A stretch of DNA of 64,000 bases from Hondaea fermentalgiana (GCA_014084085.1 NPFB01000084.1:409793-473792); one strand, 5' to 3'. Shown: positions 10,071 through 19,216, counted from the stretch's first letter. Numbers and translations: made by a program. The notes: generated by a model not told the origin, from the letters alone.

Positions 10071-11906
10071 CTAGAGGGCCACCGAAATGGTTGCACGGCT
10101 GCCAGTGGCACTGGTGGCTGGCCGGCTGGCCGTGGATGGCTGCCTGGTGGACGAATTGTCGGTTGGACGCAATGGGTCCAAGTCTTGGTCGTGTGCTTCA
10201 CTCCGACCGCTGCCGGCAGCGGAAGGACAGTATGGCCACCATGCCGAGCCGACTTGTTCAACGAATTTGGAGACAGGCGCCTTGTGACAATCACGCGCAG
10301 TGGTCCGGAAGGATTTGAGCTCCTGGAAGAGCAGCGCCTTGTAGCGCGCGAGCTCCCGCGCGAAGCGTGGGTCCTGGGCAAGGTCCTTGCGCTCTTGCGG
10401 GTCCGAGGTCAGCTCAAAGAGGCAGAAGCCACCGTCGCACGGTCTCGAGCCAAAGTCGCCACCCGTGCGCTCCCCGCTGCGGCCGGCGCCGTCCGCAGCC
10501 GCCGCCGCGGCTGCGGCCGGCAGTTGCGGCAGCTCGCGGGCCTCTGCCTTCGCTTCAAGTTTGGACCACCCGTCCGGAAATCCCGCTGAGTCAACAATTA
10601 TCTTCCACTGACGCCCGTCTGGGGCATCATAGAGCATACCAAAACCCAAATTCCCGTGGTCGGAGGTATTTCCCAGAGCCACAGAGGTGCGGACAGGTGA
10701 CTTGTGAGAAGAACCACCATGGTCGACTTCATCGTTGGGGGCAGCTGAAAGCTGTGACCAGTGTGAGAGTGAGTCCAAGGGCACGGCAGAATGCATCGAA
10801 AGCGACGCCGCCTCTGCGAGCGTGGCCACCCAGTCCGCAATGTGCATGAGACCGCTGTACGTGCCTCGCCGCTTGATCCCGTAGCCGGCGAGCACGCAGG
10901 TCCCACGCACGCCGCCCTCATATAGAGAGTGCTTCCCACCACGAAAGGGCGTGTTCCGGCTGCCAACGGCATCACTTGTGTCGACGGGCCCGCCGTTGTC
11001 TGTTGTGATGACCACAAGAGTCTCGTCGCCGCCCATTCCGTTTCGCTCGAGAGCTCGGGTGATATTGCCGATCCCGTAGTCGACGGCCGCGAGCATCCCG
11101 GCGAACTGGCGCCGTTGCCCTGGGCCAAGCGTCTCGAGATACGGGGACACGTACTCTTGGGGCACCTGCGTGCCCTGCCAGCCGCCGTAGTGCACGCCTT
11201 GATACGCGACGAACAGAAACAGAGGCGTCTCTCTCCCCGAGGGCCCATGGCGATCGATGATCTTGACCGCTCTTTCTGTAAAGTACTCTGTAGAGTATTG
11301 CAGTTGCGCCTCTTGTGCAACGCGAAAGCAAGACTCTGCATTGCAGCGAGGCGCGGTGCCCTCGAGAATGTGAAACCAGCTGTGTCCGGGATCATACGAG
11401 CGGCCAAGAAAGTAGTCCCCGCCACCGTTGATTAGACCCAAGTAGGAATTGAACCCACGATACGTTGGTAGGTACTCCCACGTATGATGACCCAGGTGCC
11501 ACTTGCCCACCATGTGCGTGGCGTACCCGGCACTCTGGAATCTCTCGCTGAGGAGCGTATTGTCGAGTTCGAGGCCGAGACCTGACGCTGGCGTGAGCCA
11601 ATTATGCAATCCATGGTGATGTGAGAACCGGCCGCTCATGAGCGCGGCGCGGCTCGGCACGCACGCCGTGTGCGTGTAGTAGCGGCCGAGCTCCAGACCT
11701 CTTTGCCGTATCGCGTCAATCTCTGGCGTGCGGATCTGGTCACCGTTGCGAAAGCCAACATCCGCCCACCCCAGATCGTCAACCACTATCATGACCACGT
11801 TTGGTCTCGTCTGCTCCGCCGTCGCGACCGCCACCAGGGCTGCGGCCCACGCCCACGCCCACGCCCACGCCCACGCCCACGCCCACGCCCACGCCCGCGC
11901 CATCAT
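10071..11906 (-). CDS. Secreted/lysosomal arylsulfatase, arylsulfatase B-like
   Basis: Type I sulfatase of 611 residues that should hydrolyse sulfate esters in the secretory or endolysosomal system. Visible family motifs are NVVMIVVDDLGWADVGF with metal-binding Asp pair, the C-x-P-S-R signature with Cys82 (CVPSR, residues 82-86) that is converted to formylglycine, GKWHLGHH, and TTDNGG followed by GGKHSLYEGGVRG. The layout (RTPEIDAIRQRG, THMVGKWHLG, GFNSYLG) resembles the ARSB/ARSI/ARSJ branch, but the substrate cannot be set from sequence. The N-terminus after MMAR is eight Ala-Trp repeats encoded by a perfect GCCCAC hexamer tract (11845-11892), then AAALVAVATA, together serving as signal peptide. 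The ATG at 11906 is used; the frame runs further only into the N gap. The gene diverges from a sulfotransferase. Confidence 0.88.
   Translation of the reverse strand: MMARAWAWAWAWAWAWAWAWAAALVAVATAEQTRPNVVMIVVDDLGWADVGFRNGDQIRTPEIDAIRQRGLELGRYYTHTACVPSRAALMSGRFSHHHGLHNWLTPASGLGLELDNTLLSERFQSAGYATHMVGKWHLGHHTWEYLPTYRGFNSYLGLINGGGDYFLGRSYDPGHSWFHILEGTAPRCNAESCFRVAQEAQLQYSTEYFTERAVKIIDRHGPSGRETPLFLFVAYQGVHYGGWQGTQVPQEYVSPYLETLGPGQRRQFAGMLAAVDYGIGNITRALERNGMGGDETLVVITTDNGGPVDTSDAVGSRNTPFRGGKHSLYEGGVRGTCVLAGYGIKRRGTYSGLMHIADWVATLAEAASLSMHSAVPLDSLSHWSQLSAAPNDEVDHGGSSHKSPVRTSVALGNTSDHGNLGFGMLYDAPDGRQWKIIVDSAGFPDGWSKLEAKAEARELPQLPAAAAAAAADGAGRSGERTGGDFGSRPCDGGFCLFELTSDPQERKDLAQDPRFARELARYKALLFQELKSFRTTARDCHKAPVSKFVEQVGSAWWPYCPSAAGSGRSEAHDQDLDPLRPTDNSSTRQPSTASRPATSATGSRATISVAL
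11845..11892. repeat. (GCCCAC)8 hexanucleotide repeat inside the sulfatase signal peptide
   Basis: Eight perfect hexamer units read as Ala-Trp on the minus strand within the arylsulfatase N-terminus. Confidence 0.95.
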
Positions 11907-11976
11907 CGTCTCCGCTCGCGCCCAGTCCCAATCCCGTTTTGCCGCGTCCCACTGACCGCCGCCGCCCCCCACCCCC

Positions 11977-12076
11977 NNNNNNNNNNNNNNNNNNNNNNNN
12001 NNNNNNNNNNNNNNNNNNNNNNNNNNNNNNNNNNNNNNNNNNNNNNNNNNNNNNNNNNNNNNNNNNNNNNNNNNNN
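11977..12076. other. Assembly gap (100 N)
   Basis: Exactly 100 unknown bases flanked by C-runs on both sides, the usual placeholder for a gap of unknown length. Confidence 0.98.
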
Positions 12077-12330
12077 CCACCCCCCTCCCCCATACTACCC
12101 GCCTGCCTGTCTTTCAGGTTGCGCTCCGGGCCGCCATACTAACGCTAGTGAGCGCCGCGGCGTGCACGCCCCGCCACGCTTCCTCCTGTTGTCACTCACC
12201 CACTTCCGTGCCGAATTGAGCCTTCGTAGGCGCTACCAAAAGGATCGCAGGGTCGGAGAAGTAGTCGGCCGCCAGGGCAGCCAGCGAGGCCCGTGACCGC
12301 CTCGCGGCTTGCGGCTGCGACGCGGCGCGC

Positions 12331-12364
12331 GGGGAGGGAGGGAGGGAGGGAGGGAGGGAGGGAA
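12331..12364. repeat. (GGGA)n tetranucleotide repeat
   Basis: About eight GGGA units, G-rich on the plus strand, upstream of the sulfotransferase. Confidence 0.9.
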
Positions 12365-12665
12365 GGAGAGCGGGAATGGTCGGCGCGTCTGTACTGAACG
12401 GCCCCAAGCGCGCCTGTGGGACGAATGTTGATCGTCAAAATTGGGAGGATAAGGTATTTTTCTACATAGACAGTGAGGCGGCAACGGCCGAACATCAAAC
12501 CTGCAACGCGAGGCAACGCAAAGACGCTCATCCTCGGGCAAGGCTGAAGGCGTTTGCGAGTGCAAGAGCGAACGTTGTCTTGGCGGGACAGGGCTGGAAA
12601 GCTGTCTGTGCCCGGGCGTGCTGGTACCAGGCCGCGCAAGAGAGCAAACTTGGAAAGAGCCGCCA

Positions 12666-13952
12666 ATGGGGCCAAAAAACAATATGCTTCTCTCGCAGAG
12701 CCCAGCTTCGTCGCCGAGAAAGGCGCAGTACCTGACGACGAAGCAGTGCATCCTGGCGCTCGCAGTACTCTTCTGCGCAATGTCGTGCGTCTTTGTCGGG
12801 GCCATGGTCTTCTTTCTCGGACCACAAGAGATCAGCTCCCTCTCAATGAATTTGCCGCTGGGAAAGACCAATATGCTTGACGAGAGCACTTCCCCGACAC
12901 AAGTCGATGATCCGGAGGACGTTGCTCTATTGCATCGCACGTCTCAGATGATCCTGCAGCGTCGTTGTCCCGCAAATGCGCACCTTGAGTTCGTCTTTCC
13001 TCATGTTCCCAAGGCTGGCGGCCGAAGTATCGAGACCACCTTCAACGCCGTCGACTTTTTGAGGACGGAAGCACGACATCATCACGTTTCGCTCGAGCCC
13101 AGGTCCCGAACGCACAATTTTACACTACAAAATGGTCATCGCGACTTTGCGCAGCTCGCCCGAGATCTACGGTGCAATTCCCTGACGTGCGAAGTCACTT
13201 CGGAAAATTTTTGCAGGCGCTGGATTTACGCCGTCCGGGAGCCCGTCGCCCGCTTTGTTTCGGCATTCTACACATCGACCGGGCGCAGCGACGGTGGACA
13301 CTTTTTGTGCGCGGTGAACTCAACCGCGAAACGCATCATCGCAGCAGACCCCGACTTATCAATCGAAGACTGGGCTCGTCTCCCACGCGAGGAACGCGAT
13401 AAGTGCCGAGGAGTCTTCAACGTCCATGTCAATTTTCTTGCGCCTGAGCTGCGCAACGACCCCAAGAGGCAGCTCGAGCTTGCCAAGCAAAGACTTACCT
13501 CTGTTATGAGTTGGACACTCATTGTCGAGGAGCTCGCAGAATCTTTTGAGCTCTTCTCGTATATCTTTGGCTCGGACCTCGTTCATCATGTGCCCGCCTT
13601 TAATTACAACAAGTACGAGAAGAAACTGAGCGCGCACGCACAAAAGGTCATCGAAGAACACAACCTGTACGACATCGAGCTCTACAAACACGCTCTGGAA
13701 CACCACCGCATCATGGTAGACCTAATGCGCGCTGACAGCTCTGACCCATTTTACAACAAAACCCCGTTCCGCTGCGACAAGGATGTTGTTTGCTGGGACA
13801 AGCTTGCCGGACGCGGTTCCACGTGGGGTGTCACGCAAGCACCAGCTTGGCAGAAGCACTTTCCCAGCAAAGGGCAGGCGAAGACGCGTCAGCTTTGCGC
13901 GCCAAGACGCGGGTGTTGGCGAGAGGATCTCGCGGACTCCAAATTTACATGA
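12666..13952 (+). CDS. Type II membrane sulfotransferase (Sulfotransfer_2-like)
   Basis: Golgi-type enzyme that transfers sulfate from PAPS to a glycan; 428 residues. A short cytoplasmic tail precedes one signal-anchor helix (ILALAVLFCAMSCVFVGAMV, about 29-48). The PAPS 5'-phosphosulfate loop is PHVPKAGGRSI (residues 112-122, Lys116) and the 3'-phosphate site is REPVARFVSAFY (191-202, Ser199). The lumenal part has many Cys and several N-glycosylation sequons (NFT, NST, NKT). The acceptor is unknown; carbohydrate sulfotransferases of this clan act on galactans, chondroitin or heparan-like chains. The longer open frame starts at a GTG; ATG 12666 places the anchor near the N-terminus and is preferred, with ATG 12684 as an alternative. 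The stop codon is the first unit of a GAAT repeat. Confidence 0.85.
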   Translation: MGPKNNMLLSQSPASSPRKAQYLTTKQCILALAVLFCAMSCVFVGAMVFFLGPQEISSLSMNLPLGKTNMLDESTSPTQVDDPEDVALLHRTSQMILQRRCPANAHLEFVFPHVPKAGGRSIETTFNAVDFLRTEARHHHVSLEPRSRTHNFTLQNGHRDFAQLARDLRCNSLTCEVTSENFCRRWIYAVREPVARFVSAFYTSTGRSDGGHFLCAVNSTAKRIIAADPDLSIEDWARLPREERDKCRGVFNVHVNFLAPELRNDPKRQLELAKQRLTSVMSWTLIVEELAESFELFSYIFGSDLVHHVPAFNYNKYEKKLSAHAQKVIEEHNLYDIELYKHALEHHRIMVDLMRADSSDPFYNKTPFRCDKDVVCWDKLAGRGSTWGVTQAPAWQKHFPSKGQAKTRQLCAPRRGCWREDLADSKFT

Positions 13953-14000
13953 ATGAATGAATGAATGAATGAATGAATGAATGAATGAATGAATGAATGA
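13949..14000. repeat. (GAAT)n repeat at the sulfotransferase stop codon
   Basis: About 12 units of ATGA/GAAT begin at the stop codon of the sulfotransferase. In this repeat every reading frame meets TGA within 12 bases. Confidence 0.95.
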
Positions 14001-14336
14001 AAGGTTGATTGATTGATAGCCGTGCAAGCATGCATGCGTGCGGGGGAGGGGGGGAAGATGAGAGTTTCGGGGCCAGTACAATGCAGATTTGTTATTCAAC
14101 CATGTTATTGTATATGTCATGAGAGGAGAGAGTCGAAAGTTAAAATGAGAGGAAAGTGATCTCGTGATCTTCTTGCTCTTTACGCGTGCGCAGTCCACAG
14201 TAGAAAAAAAGGGAAGGAGGAAAGGAAAGAATTGGGAGAGCAATCCATTACGGAAGAAACGTTAAGATGACCGCACGTAACTCCGAGGACGACCTCACTG
14301 CATCAGCAAAGAACCTTGCGCGCGACTTTTGCGATA
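13953..14336. other. Convergent 3' spacer
   Basis: Between the stops of the sulfotransferase (+) and the ER mannosidase (-). It starts with the GAAT repeat; nothing else is recognisable. Confidence 0.6.
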
Positions 14337-17300
14337 CTACAAGAGCTTTGAATTAGATAGTGGGTCTACCTGACCAGCATTTGGACTTGCTAAGGGTTGA
14401 TGGATGAGTGAGATCGTCCAGGCATTCGGCGAGCTCTTCGTGACTGAAAAGCCCCAAGAGTCGAGGACCATTCCGATGAGCTCCTGACCCGTCCACACTG
14501 CCCAGGGATAACCCGACGTCTCGAGACGCGTGCGCGACGTCTCAATACGCACGTGCACGACATCGTCTGCATCTTTCGCTGCATCCGAGTTACTCTCCGG
14601 CGCGTCGTTTCCGTCTACATCTACGTCCTCGTCGTCATACTCTTCCAAGGCGCGATCCTGCTGCTTGGTGTTACGACGGCGCCCAGCCTGCTGACGAATG
14701 CGGTGATAAAGAATCTCCCCATCACGTTTTGACAACATGAACGTGGGCAATTTGGCCCGCGTCGAGGAGAAAAGCGCCGCCATCGCCTTGCCAAAAAGGT
14801 GGTCCTGTGCCATGCCCACCATGTAGAAAAGACCTTCCTCGTCTTTATTCTGTGCGATAAGGAGTGCGAGCGCCCCGGCCTTTTCGGCAAAGAGCGCCTT
14901 TTGCTCGAACATGCAGGTTCCACGCCGCACGAGGACGACACGATTTGCAACAAGTTCCGGGGGGTAGGCTGCTGCAGAACATCCTTCGGGTTCGACGGCG
15001 AGGACTACAGAGCCCTCCACCACTTGTGGAACGGCTCCGGGCCCAAACTCGGAAAAGCTGCATGCCGTAGGGGCCTGCAGCCGCGACAATGGCGCGCGCG
15101 CGTGCTCCATCGTGGACCATGGGCTCGGCCTTGGCGCGCACGTTGGCCCTGGCCCAGTCGAGATCTCGATGGAACATCGAAGAGCAAAGCCTGGTTTCTT
15201 CTGGTTCACATACAGAAACGAAGAATGCATTGGCTCGCCCTCCATGACTTCTATGGCAGCCAAATCCGTCTCCAGACTTGAGATGGTCACTGCCGAGTTA
15301 CTAAATTCGTGGTAAAGATGAAAGCCTGCTTGGAGCGGTTGGACTTCGTACACTGCGTCTTCCTCCGGTCCAAGACGCACTGTTTGCACATTGGCAAAAT
15401 CCTCAGCGTCCGCATCTTCTTCCTCCCCCGCAAAACCAAGTTCTTCCCGACCATGGTCGGTGTCGTCATTGTCATCGTCGGCAGCGTCAATGTCAACATC
15501 GACACCGTCTCTTTGTTCCGAACTGCTTCTGCGCGCGCTGCCGCCGGCGTCCTCCCCCGAGGCGAGCCTGCTCGCGCGCTTAGCGGCCTTAGAAAGGTAG
15601 CCGAATCGCCTGGGTTTGCGAAGGGCCGGGTTTGCGCCATAGTACGAGGAGACCTGGGAGCTGTCCTGGTCATTGCGATCGATCGCAGGACACATCCATT
15701 CCGAGCTCATCGCCTCGTCAGTAAGAGAAGGGACGCCCCACAGACCTTTGACCTGTTCGCGCAGCGCTGCACGCGCGGAGTTGCTGCGCGGTTTGCGAGA
15801 AAATGCAAAACCCATCTCCCGGGCCTTGCGCTGAAAGTCGGCACGCACAGGGATGAGATGCGCTTCGGTAGAAAACACATAGTTTGCGCCATTATCCTCA
15901 CGAAATGGACTTTCCTCGTCAAAAAGCAAATAGAGGTACTTGAGCAGCTCTGAAAGGAAAAACGAGGGCATGGTGTCGTGTAGTCGCTCCGTTTTAATGT
16001 CCTTTATACTCGCGTAGCCGCACTCGACGAAGCAGGCCTGCTCGAGTCCGCGCACCATGTCCCGGCCAGCGACAAGCCAGGCTGGATCTTGCGTGGTAGT
16101 GCTCATGTAGAAAACACTCTCTGCCAGCTCGGGTCGCAAGGGGTAGCCGCGACGAGTGCCTCCGACGAGAGGCTCCCAGCGATCAATGCCAAAGTCCTCT
16201 GGAGTGAAGCCAAACTCATTCCAGACGCGCAAGAAGGCATTGATGGTTCTGCTTGCAGCTTCGGCGTCGCCGACAAGAGTCTGCATGCCCGGCCAAAAGG
16301 CTTGCAGATTGTTGAACTGGCGTCGCAGGGTGCTGCCGCGGTGCATGTTGACCTCAATATACCACGTGTCCCCAACACGCAATCGCCGCACGGCCGCTGC
16401 GTAGAGCTTTTGAAACATGACAAAGGCCTCCTCGTCGCCAAAGGCAATGTAGTGCTTGATGTAATATTCGTAGAGCGAATCAATGTTGGACCCGATTCCG
16501 GCTGTCGGTTCGGTCCACCTGCCAGTCTGCACGTCGATGTGGCGCCCCACCAGATCGAGCTTGGACCGGTGGTCAAAGATGGCTTTGAGTGCATCTCGCG
16601 CGGCAACGCCGTAGCGCGCGTCGTCCGTGAGCACGGAAAGCAAGCCAAACTCGAGCGAGAGCGAGCCGGCCGCTGCTGTGCACGCTTCCGTCGTCTCGCC
16701 GCGTGGCACACCGTGGCGCAGGTTCACAGTTCCGTACGGGATCGAGGTTGTGGTTTCAAAGGCAGGAAGGAGTCTGTCGCCGAGGTCACGGGCGAGACGC
16801 AAGAGATCGCCATCGTAGTCAGGCATGATGGCCAGATCCGGGTCGCTGGCCAACAAGTGAGCGGAAAGCAAGCCTCCAAGAATACGAATCGTCGTCTCAA
16901 AGACAGAAACAGTCTGATCGAGGTCAAAGTCGGCATGGCTCGAGACGACGCGCACGGCACGCGCAAATTCCGTGTAGTTGCCCACAATGGCAAGCATGTC
17001 AAGAGAGTCGATCAAAGTGAGCATGTTGCCAGCGGTGAGACCAAAGCGCTCGCCGCGGCACGAGAGCGGTTTGAGCTCGTCGAGAGGAAAGGCGTTCTCC
17101 ATGTAGGCATTGTAACCATGGTAGAACATGCCGCGGACCTGCTCGCGAAGATTGATGCGCTCAGTTTCGGAGATGTGCATACGCTTATTTCCTGCGTTGC
17201 GCTTCTGGTGGCCAGGAGACGCCCCCTGTGTTGCTTGCTTTTCCTGAATTCCGCCAATTCCACCGGCCTCTGAGCGCGATTTCGTCGTCGATTGGACAGT

Positions 17301-18095
17301 CCCAAGATTGTCGATGTCGACGCCATAATCATCATCGCTGATTTTCTTTTCTTCGTCATTGTCATTGGACTCGCGTCGAATAGTCCATCGATCTTTCCGT
17401 TTGGCGCCTTCTGCAGTACCCTCATTCTCGCGATCATCCAGCACGCTACACTCTTGGCTTTCTTCTTCCCAGAGCCGTGGCAACATGCATCCTATGGGGG
17501 AGCAGACGGACATAGCGTAGGCGCAAGTAGATACCTCGGAAACCGTGAGAATGTGCGCAAGCTCGGAAGTTGGGATGGAAGGCGCGGCAGCCAGATCTTC
17601 GTCCATGTGCTTGGCTTGGGCAGCGTGTCTGCCGCAGCAGCGGATCCTGACAATAGTAGACCGCTTCGTCCCAGCTTGCTCGCAGGGCTGGCCGCCTTCG
17701 AATTTGTAGGCAATGTAGGTCGGCCGATTATTCTTCCAGCCGCCCAAGGTGGGCTCGCCGCCGTTGGCCGCGAGCGTGCCTGCCGACCAGTCGACGGATC
17801 GAGGGCCCGTTCTGGACTCCATGTGGAACTGACGCACCTCGTTTCCATGGCACCATGCGTACTGCCACCATCCGCTACCGCTGGACTCCACGCAGACGCC
17901 CTCGAGCGGGCGCAGGAGGTCCTCGACCCGGGCGGCGACAACCTGGCCCACGGCGGCTCGCGGGTCTCCCGCATCCTCGGTCTCTGCGCGAGCTGCCGTC
18001 GTCGCCGCCAGCTGCAGCAGGACGGCCGCCGCCAGGACCGCCGCCGCCAGCCGCGCCAGGACCGCCGGCCCTGGCAGCCGCGCGGGCCCCGCCAT
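14337..18095 (-). CDS. EDEM-type ER mannosidase with N-terminal MRH lectin domain and PA domain
   Basis: ER quality-control protein of 1,252 residues. Order: signal peptide (1-37); MRH (OS-9/Yos9-like) lectin domain at about 66-204 with WWQYAWC, VRIRCC and EVSTCAYAMSVCSP, giving the mannose-binding set Gln78, Arg150, Glu187, Tyr193; a charged linker to about 305; GH47 domain at about 312-755 with catalytic-type Glu400 in VFETTIRILGG and the closing STEAH with Glu744; a disordered acidic segment; a PA domain at about 1010-1140 (VLVRRGTCMFEQKALFAEKA). GH47 plus PA resembles EDEM3. EDEM/Htm1 proteins trim mannose from misfolded glycoproteins and OS-9/Yos9 reads the exposed mannose; here both parts are in one chain. 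No KDEL-type tail. The start at 18095 is the ATG directly before the signal peptide; the frame is open for 206 more codons of low-complexity DNA. Confidence 0.9.
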   Translation of the reverse strand: MAGPARLPGPAVLARLAAAVLAAAVLLQLAATTAARAETEDAGDPRAAVGQVVAARVEDLLRPLEGVCVESSGSGWWQYAWCHGNEVRQFHMESRTGPRSVDWSAGTLAANGGEPTLGGWKNNRPTYIAYKFEGGQPCEQAGTKRSTIVRIRCCGRHAAQAKHMDEDLAAAPSIPTSELAHILTVSEVSTCAYAMSVCSPIGCMLPRLWEEESQECSVLDDRENEGTAEGAKRKDRWTIRRESNDNDEEKKISDDDYGVDIDNLGTVQSTTKSRSEAGGIGGIQEKQATQGASPGHQKRNAGNKRMHISETERINLREQVRGMFYHGYNAYMENAFPLDELKPLSCRGERFGLTAGNMLTLIDSLDMLAIVGNYTEFARAVRVVSSHADFDLDQTVSVFETTIRILGGLLSAHLLASDPDLAIMPDYDGDLLRLARDLGDRLLPAFETTTSIPYGTVNLRHGVPRGETTEACTAAAGSLSLEFGLLSVLTDDARYGVAARDALKAIFDHRSKLDLVGRHIDVQTGRWTEPTAGIGSNIDSLYEYYIKHYIAFGDEEAFVMFQKLYAAAVRRLRVGDTWYIEVNMHRGSTLRRQFNNLQAFWPGMQTLVGDAEAASRTINAFLRVWNEFGFTPEDFGIDRWEPLVGGTRRGYPLRPELAESVFYMSTTTQDPAWLVAGRDMVRGLEQACFVECGYASIKDIKTERLHDTMPSFFLSELLKYLYLLFDEESPFREDNGANYVFSTEAHLIPVRADFQRKAREMGFAFSRKPRSNSARAALREQVKGLWGVPSLTDEAMSSEWMCPAIDRNDQDSSQVSSYYGANPALRKPRRFGYLSKAAKRASRLASGEDAGGSARRSSSEQRDGVDVDIDAADDDNDDTDHGREELGFAGEEEDADAEDFANVQTVRLGPEEDAVYEVQPLQAGFHLYHEFSNSAVTISSLETDLAAIEVMEGEPMHSSFLYVNQKKPGFALRCSIEISTGPGPTCAPRPSPWSTMEHARAPLSRLQAPTACSFSEFGPGAVPQVVEGSVVLAVEPEGCSAAAYPPELVANRVVLVRRGTCMFEQKALFAEKAGALALLIAQNKDEEGLFYMVGMAQDHLFGKAMAALFSSTRAKLPTFMLSKRDGEILYHRIRQQAGRRRNTKQQDRALEEYDDEDVDVDGNDAPESNSDAAKDADDVVHVRIETSRTRLETSGYPWAVWTGQELIGMVLDSWGFSVTKSSPNAWTISLIHQPLASPNAGQVDPLSNSKLL

Positions 18096-18544
18096 CGCGC
18101 ACCGCGTTTTGAATTTGCTCTGCTCTGCTCTGCTCTGCTCTGCTTCGCGGTGTGTTGCGTTGCCTTGTTGTAAAAGGAGTCTCGGTCTCAGGGCTCGGCA
18201 CGCTCGCATTCCCGCAACTCTTATCGTGCGTGCGTCGCGAGCAGCGGCGGCGCGCAGGGGAAGAGCGAGGCAAAGCGAGGCGAGGCGCGGCGAGGCGAGA
18301 CGCACGAGAACGAGCGCGACGCGAAGGACTCGGACCTCGTGTGGAAAGACGGCGACGCCGACGACGACGACGACGACAACGAAGACGACGACGACGAAGA
18401 CGAAGACCTCGTCAACGACCTTGACGTCGACGACGACGTTGACATCGAGAGCAAGCGCAGAGATTGGGCAGAACAAACAGGAGCTGTAGGAGAAGGCGCG
18501 ACATCCAGCGCAGAGATAAAGTTGAAGGTGGAAGAAGGGCGGAG
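18096..18544. other. Divergent promoter region
   Basis: Shared by the ER mannosidase (-) and the PRKRIP1-like gene (+). Contains CTCTG pentamers (18117-18144) and a GAC/GAA-rich acidic-coding tract (about 18350-18440) that gives long but low-complexity frames on both strands. Confidence 0.65.
18117..18144 (-). repeat. (CAGAG)n pentanucleotide repeat in the mannosidase leader
   Basis: Five CTCTG units on the plus strand, which are CAGAG in the sense of the mannosidase transcript, about 22 bases before its ATG. Confidence 0.92.
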
Positions 18545-19216
18545 ATGAACGGCGGTGGCGGCGCTCGATCGGCCGAAGCCTCGCGGGCAATCCAACAGGC
18601 CGTGGCGCAGGGCGACAAGGCGGCTGTCGCTGACGACGCCAAATTCCAGCTGAAAAAAGTTGACAACTACTATGGCAGCACTGCAGGCGCAGGGAGCGGC
18701 GAGTTCCACGCATACAGACACCTTCGACGCAAAGAGCAAGAGCGCATGGCAGCGCTTGAGAAAAGCGATGAGGATGCCAGGGCCCGAAACGAGTTCAATG
18801 CGCGTCGTAAACGTGATCAAGAGGCCATCGATGCAAAGTCGCGAAAACGTGCAGAAAAGCGCAAACGCCAAAAGGAACGAAAACGTCTCCACGCTTCTTC
18901 TCATTCTGCTGCTGTTGCTGTGGCTACTTCTTCTTCATCTTTATCTGCAACATCTTCACAAGGGCCAGCCACTAAAACGGACAATCTCGATCATGCTCAT
19001 GAACCATCATCAACTCTCGAAAATGTTGGAAAGATAGAAGCACCGCCACCAGAACCCAAGACAAATGCTGTGGAGAAGAAGAAGGGCGAGGATGAGGACG
19101 AGGACGCCGAGGAAGCGATGCGAGCGCGCAAATTGAACAAGTTTTCTAACGACGGTAGTTTCCTAGACGCTGTCAACGCGCTCAAGGAGTATGCGGCTGC
19201 ACCCGAGACCAAATGA
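18545..19216 (+). CDS. PRKRIP1-like nuclear protein (DUF1168)
   Basis: Protein of 223 residues matching the PRKR-interacting protein 1 family, a small helical component of late spliceosomes in animals. The diagnostic segment is AGSGEFHAYRHLRRKEQERM (about 57-76), followed by a long basic helix (RRKRDQEAIDAKSRKRAEKR) rich in Lys/Arg that probably contains the nuclear signal. The C-terminal half is a Ser/Ala/Thr-rich linker, an acidic patch (GEDEDEDAEEA) and a conserved-looking tail NKFSNDGSFLDAVNALK. ATG 18545 is the first ATG in the open frame. It diverges from the ER mannosidase, from which it is separated by about 450 bases. Identification rests on motif recall, not a search. Confidence 0.78.
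   Translation: MNGGGGARSAEASRAIQQAVAQGDKAAVADDAKFQLKKVDNYYGSTAGAGSGEFHAYRHLRRKEQERMAALEKSDEDARARNEFNARRKRDQEAIDAKSRKRAEKRKRQKERKRLHASSHSAAVAVATSSSSLSATSSQGPATKTDNLDHAHEPSSTLENVGKIEAPPPEPKTNAVEKKKGEDEDEDAEEAMRARKLNKFSNDGSFLDAVNALKEYAAAPETK

Larger units (their letters stand above)
11907..12665. other. Divergent spacer between sulfatase and sulfotransferase, with gap
   Basis: Holds a 100-N gap (11977-12076) and a GGGA repeat (about 12331-12364). Presumed promoters of both flanking genes. Open frames crossing the Ns are artefacts. Confidence 0.7.

Noticed and set aside
12077..12080. Sulfatase start upstream of the N gap
   Set aside because: The frame crosses 100 unknown bases; the ATG at 11906 precedes a signal peptide and is sufficient.
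16089..17273. 394-residue plus-strand open frame over the mannosidase
   Set aside because: Antisense to the GH47 domain; no independent support.
18339..18548. Acidic 69-residue plus-strand frame before the PRKRIP1-like gene
   Set aside because: Starts at GTG, consists of GAC/GAA repeat text and overlaps the next ATG; treated as leader DNA.
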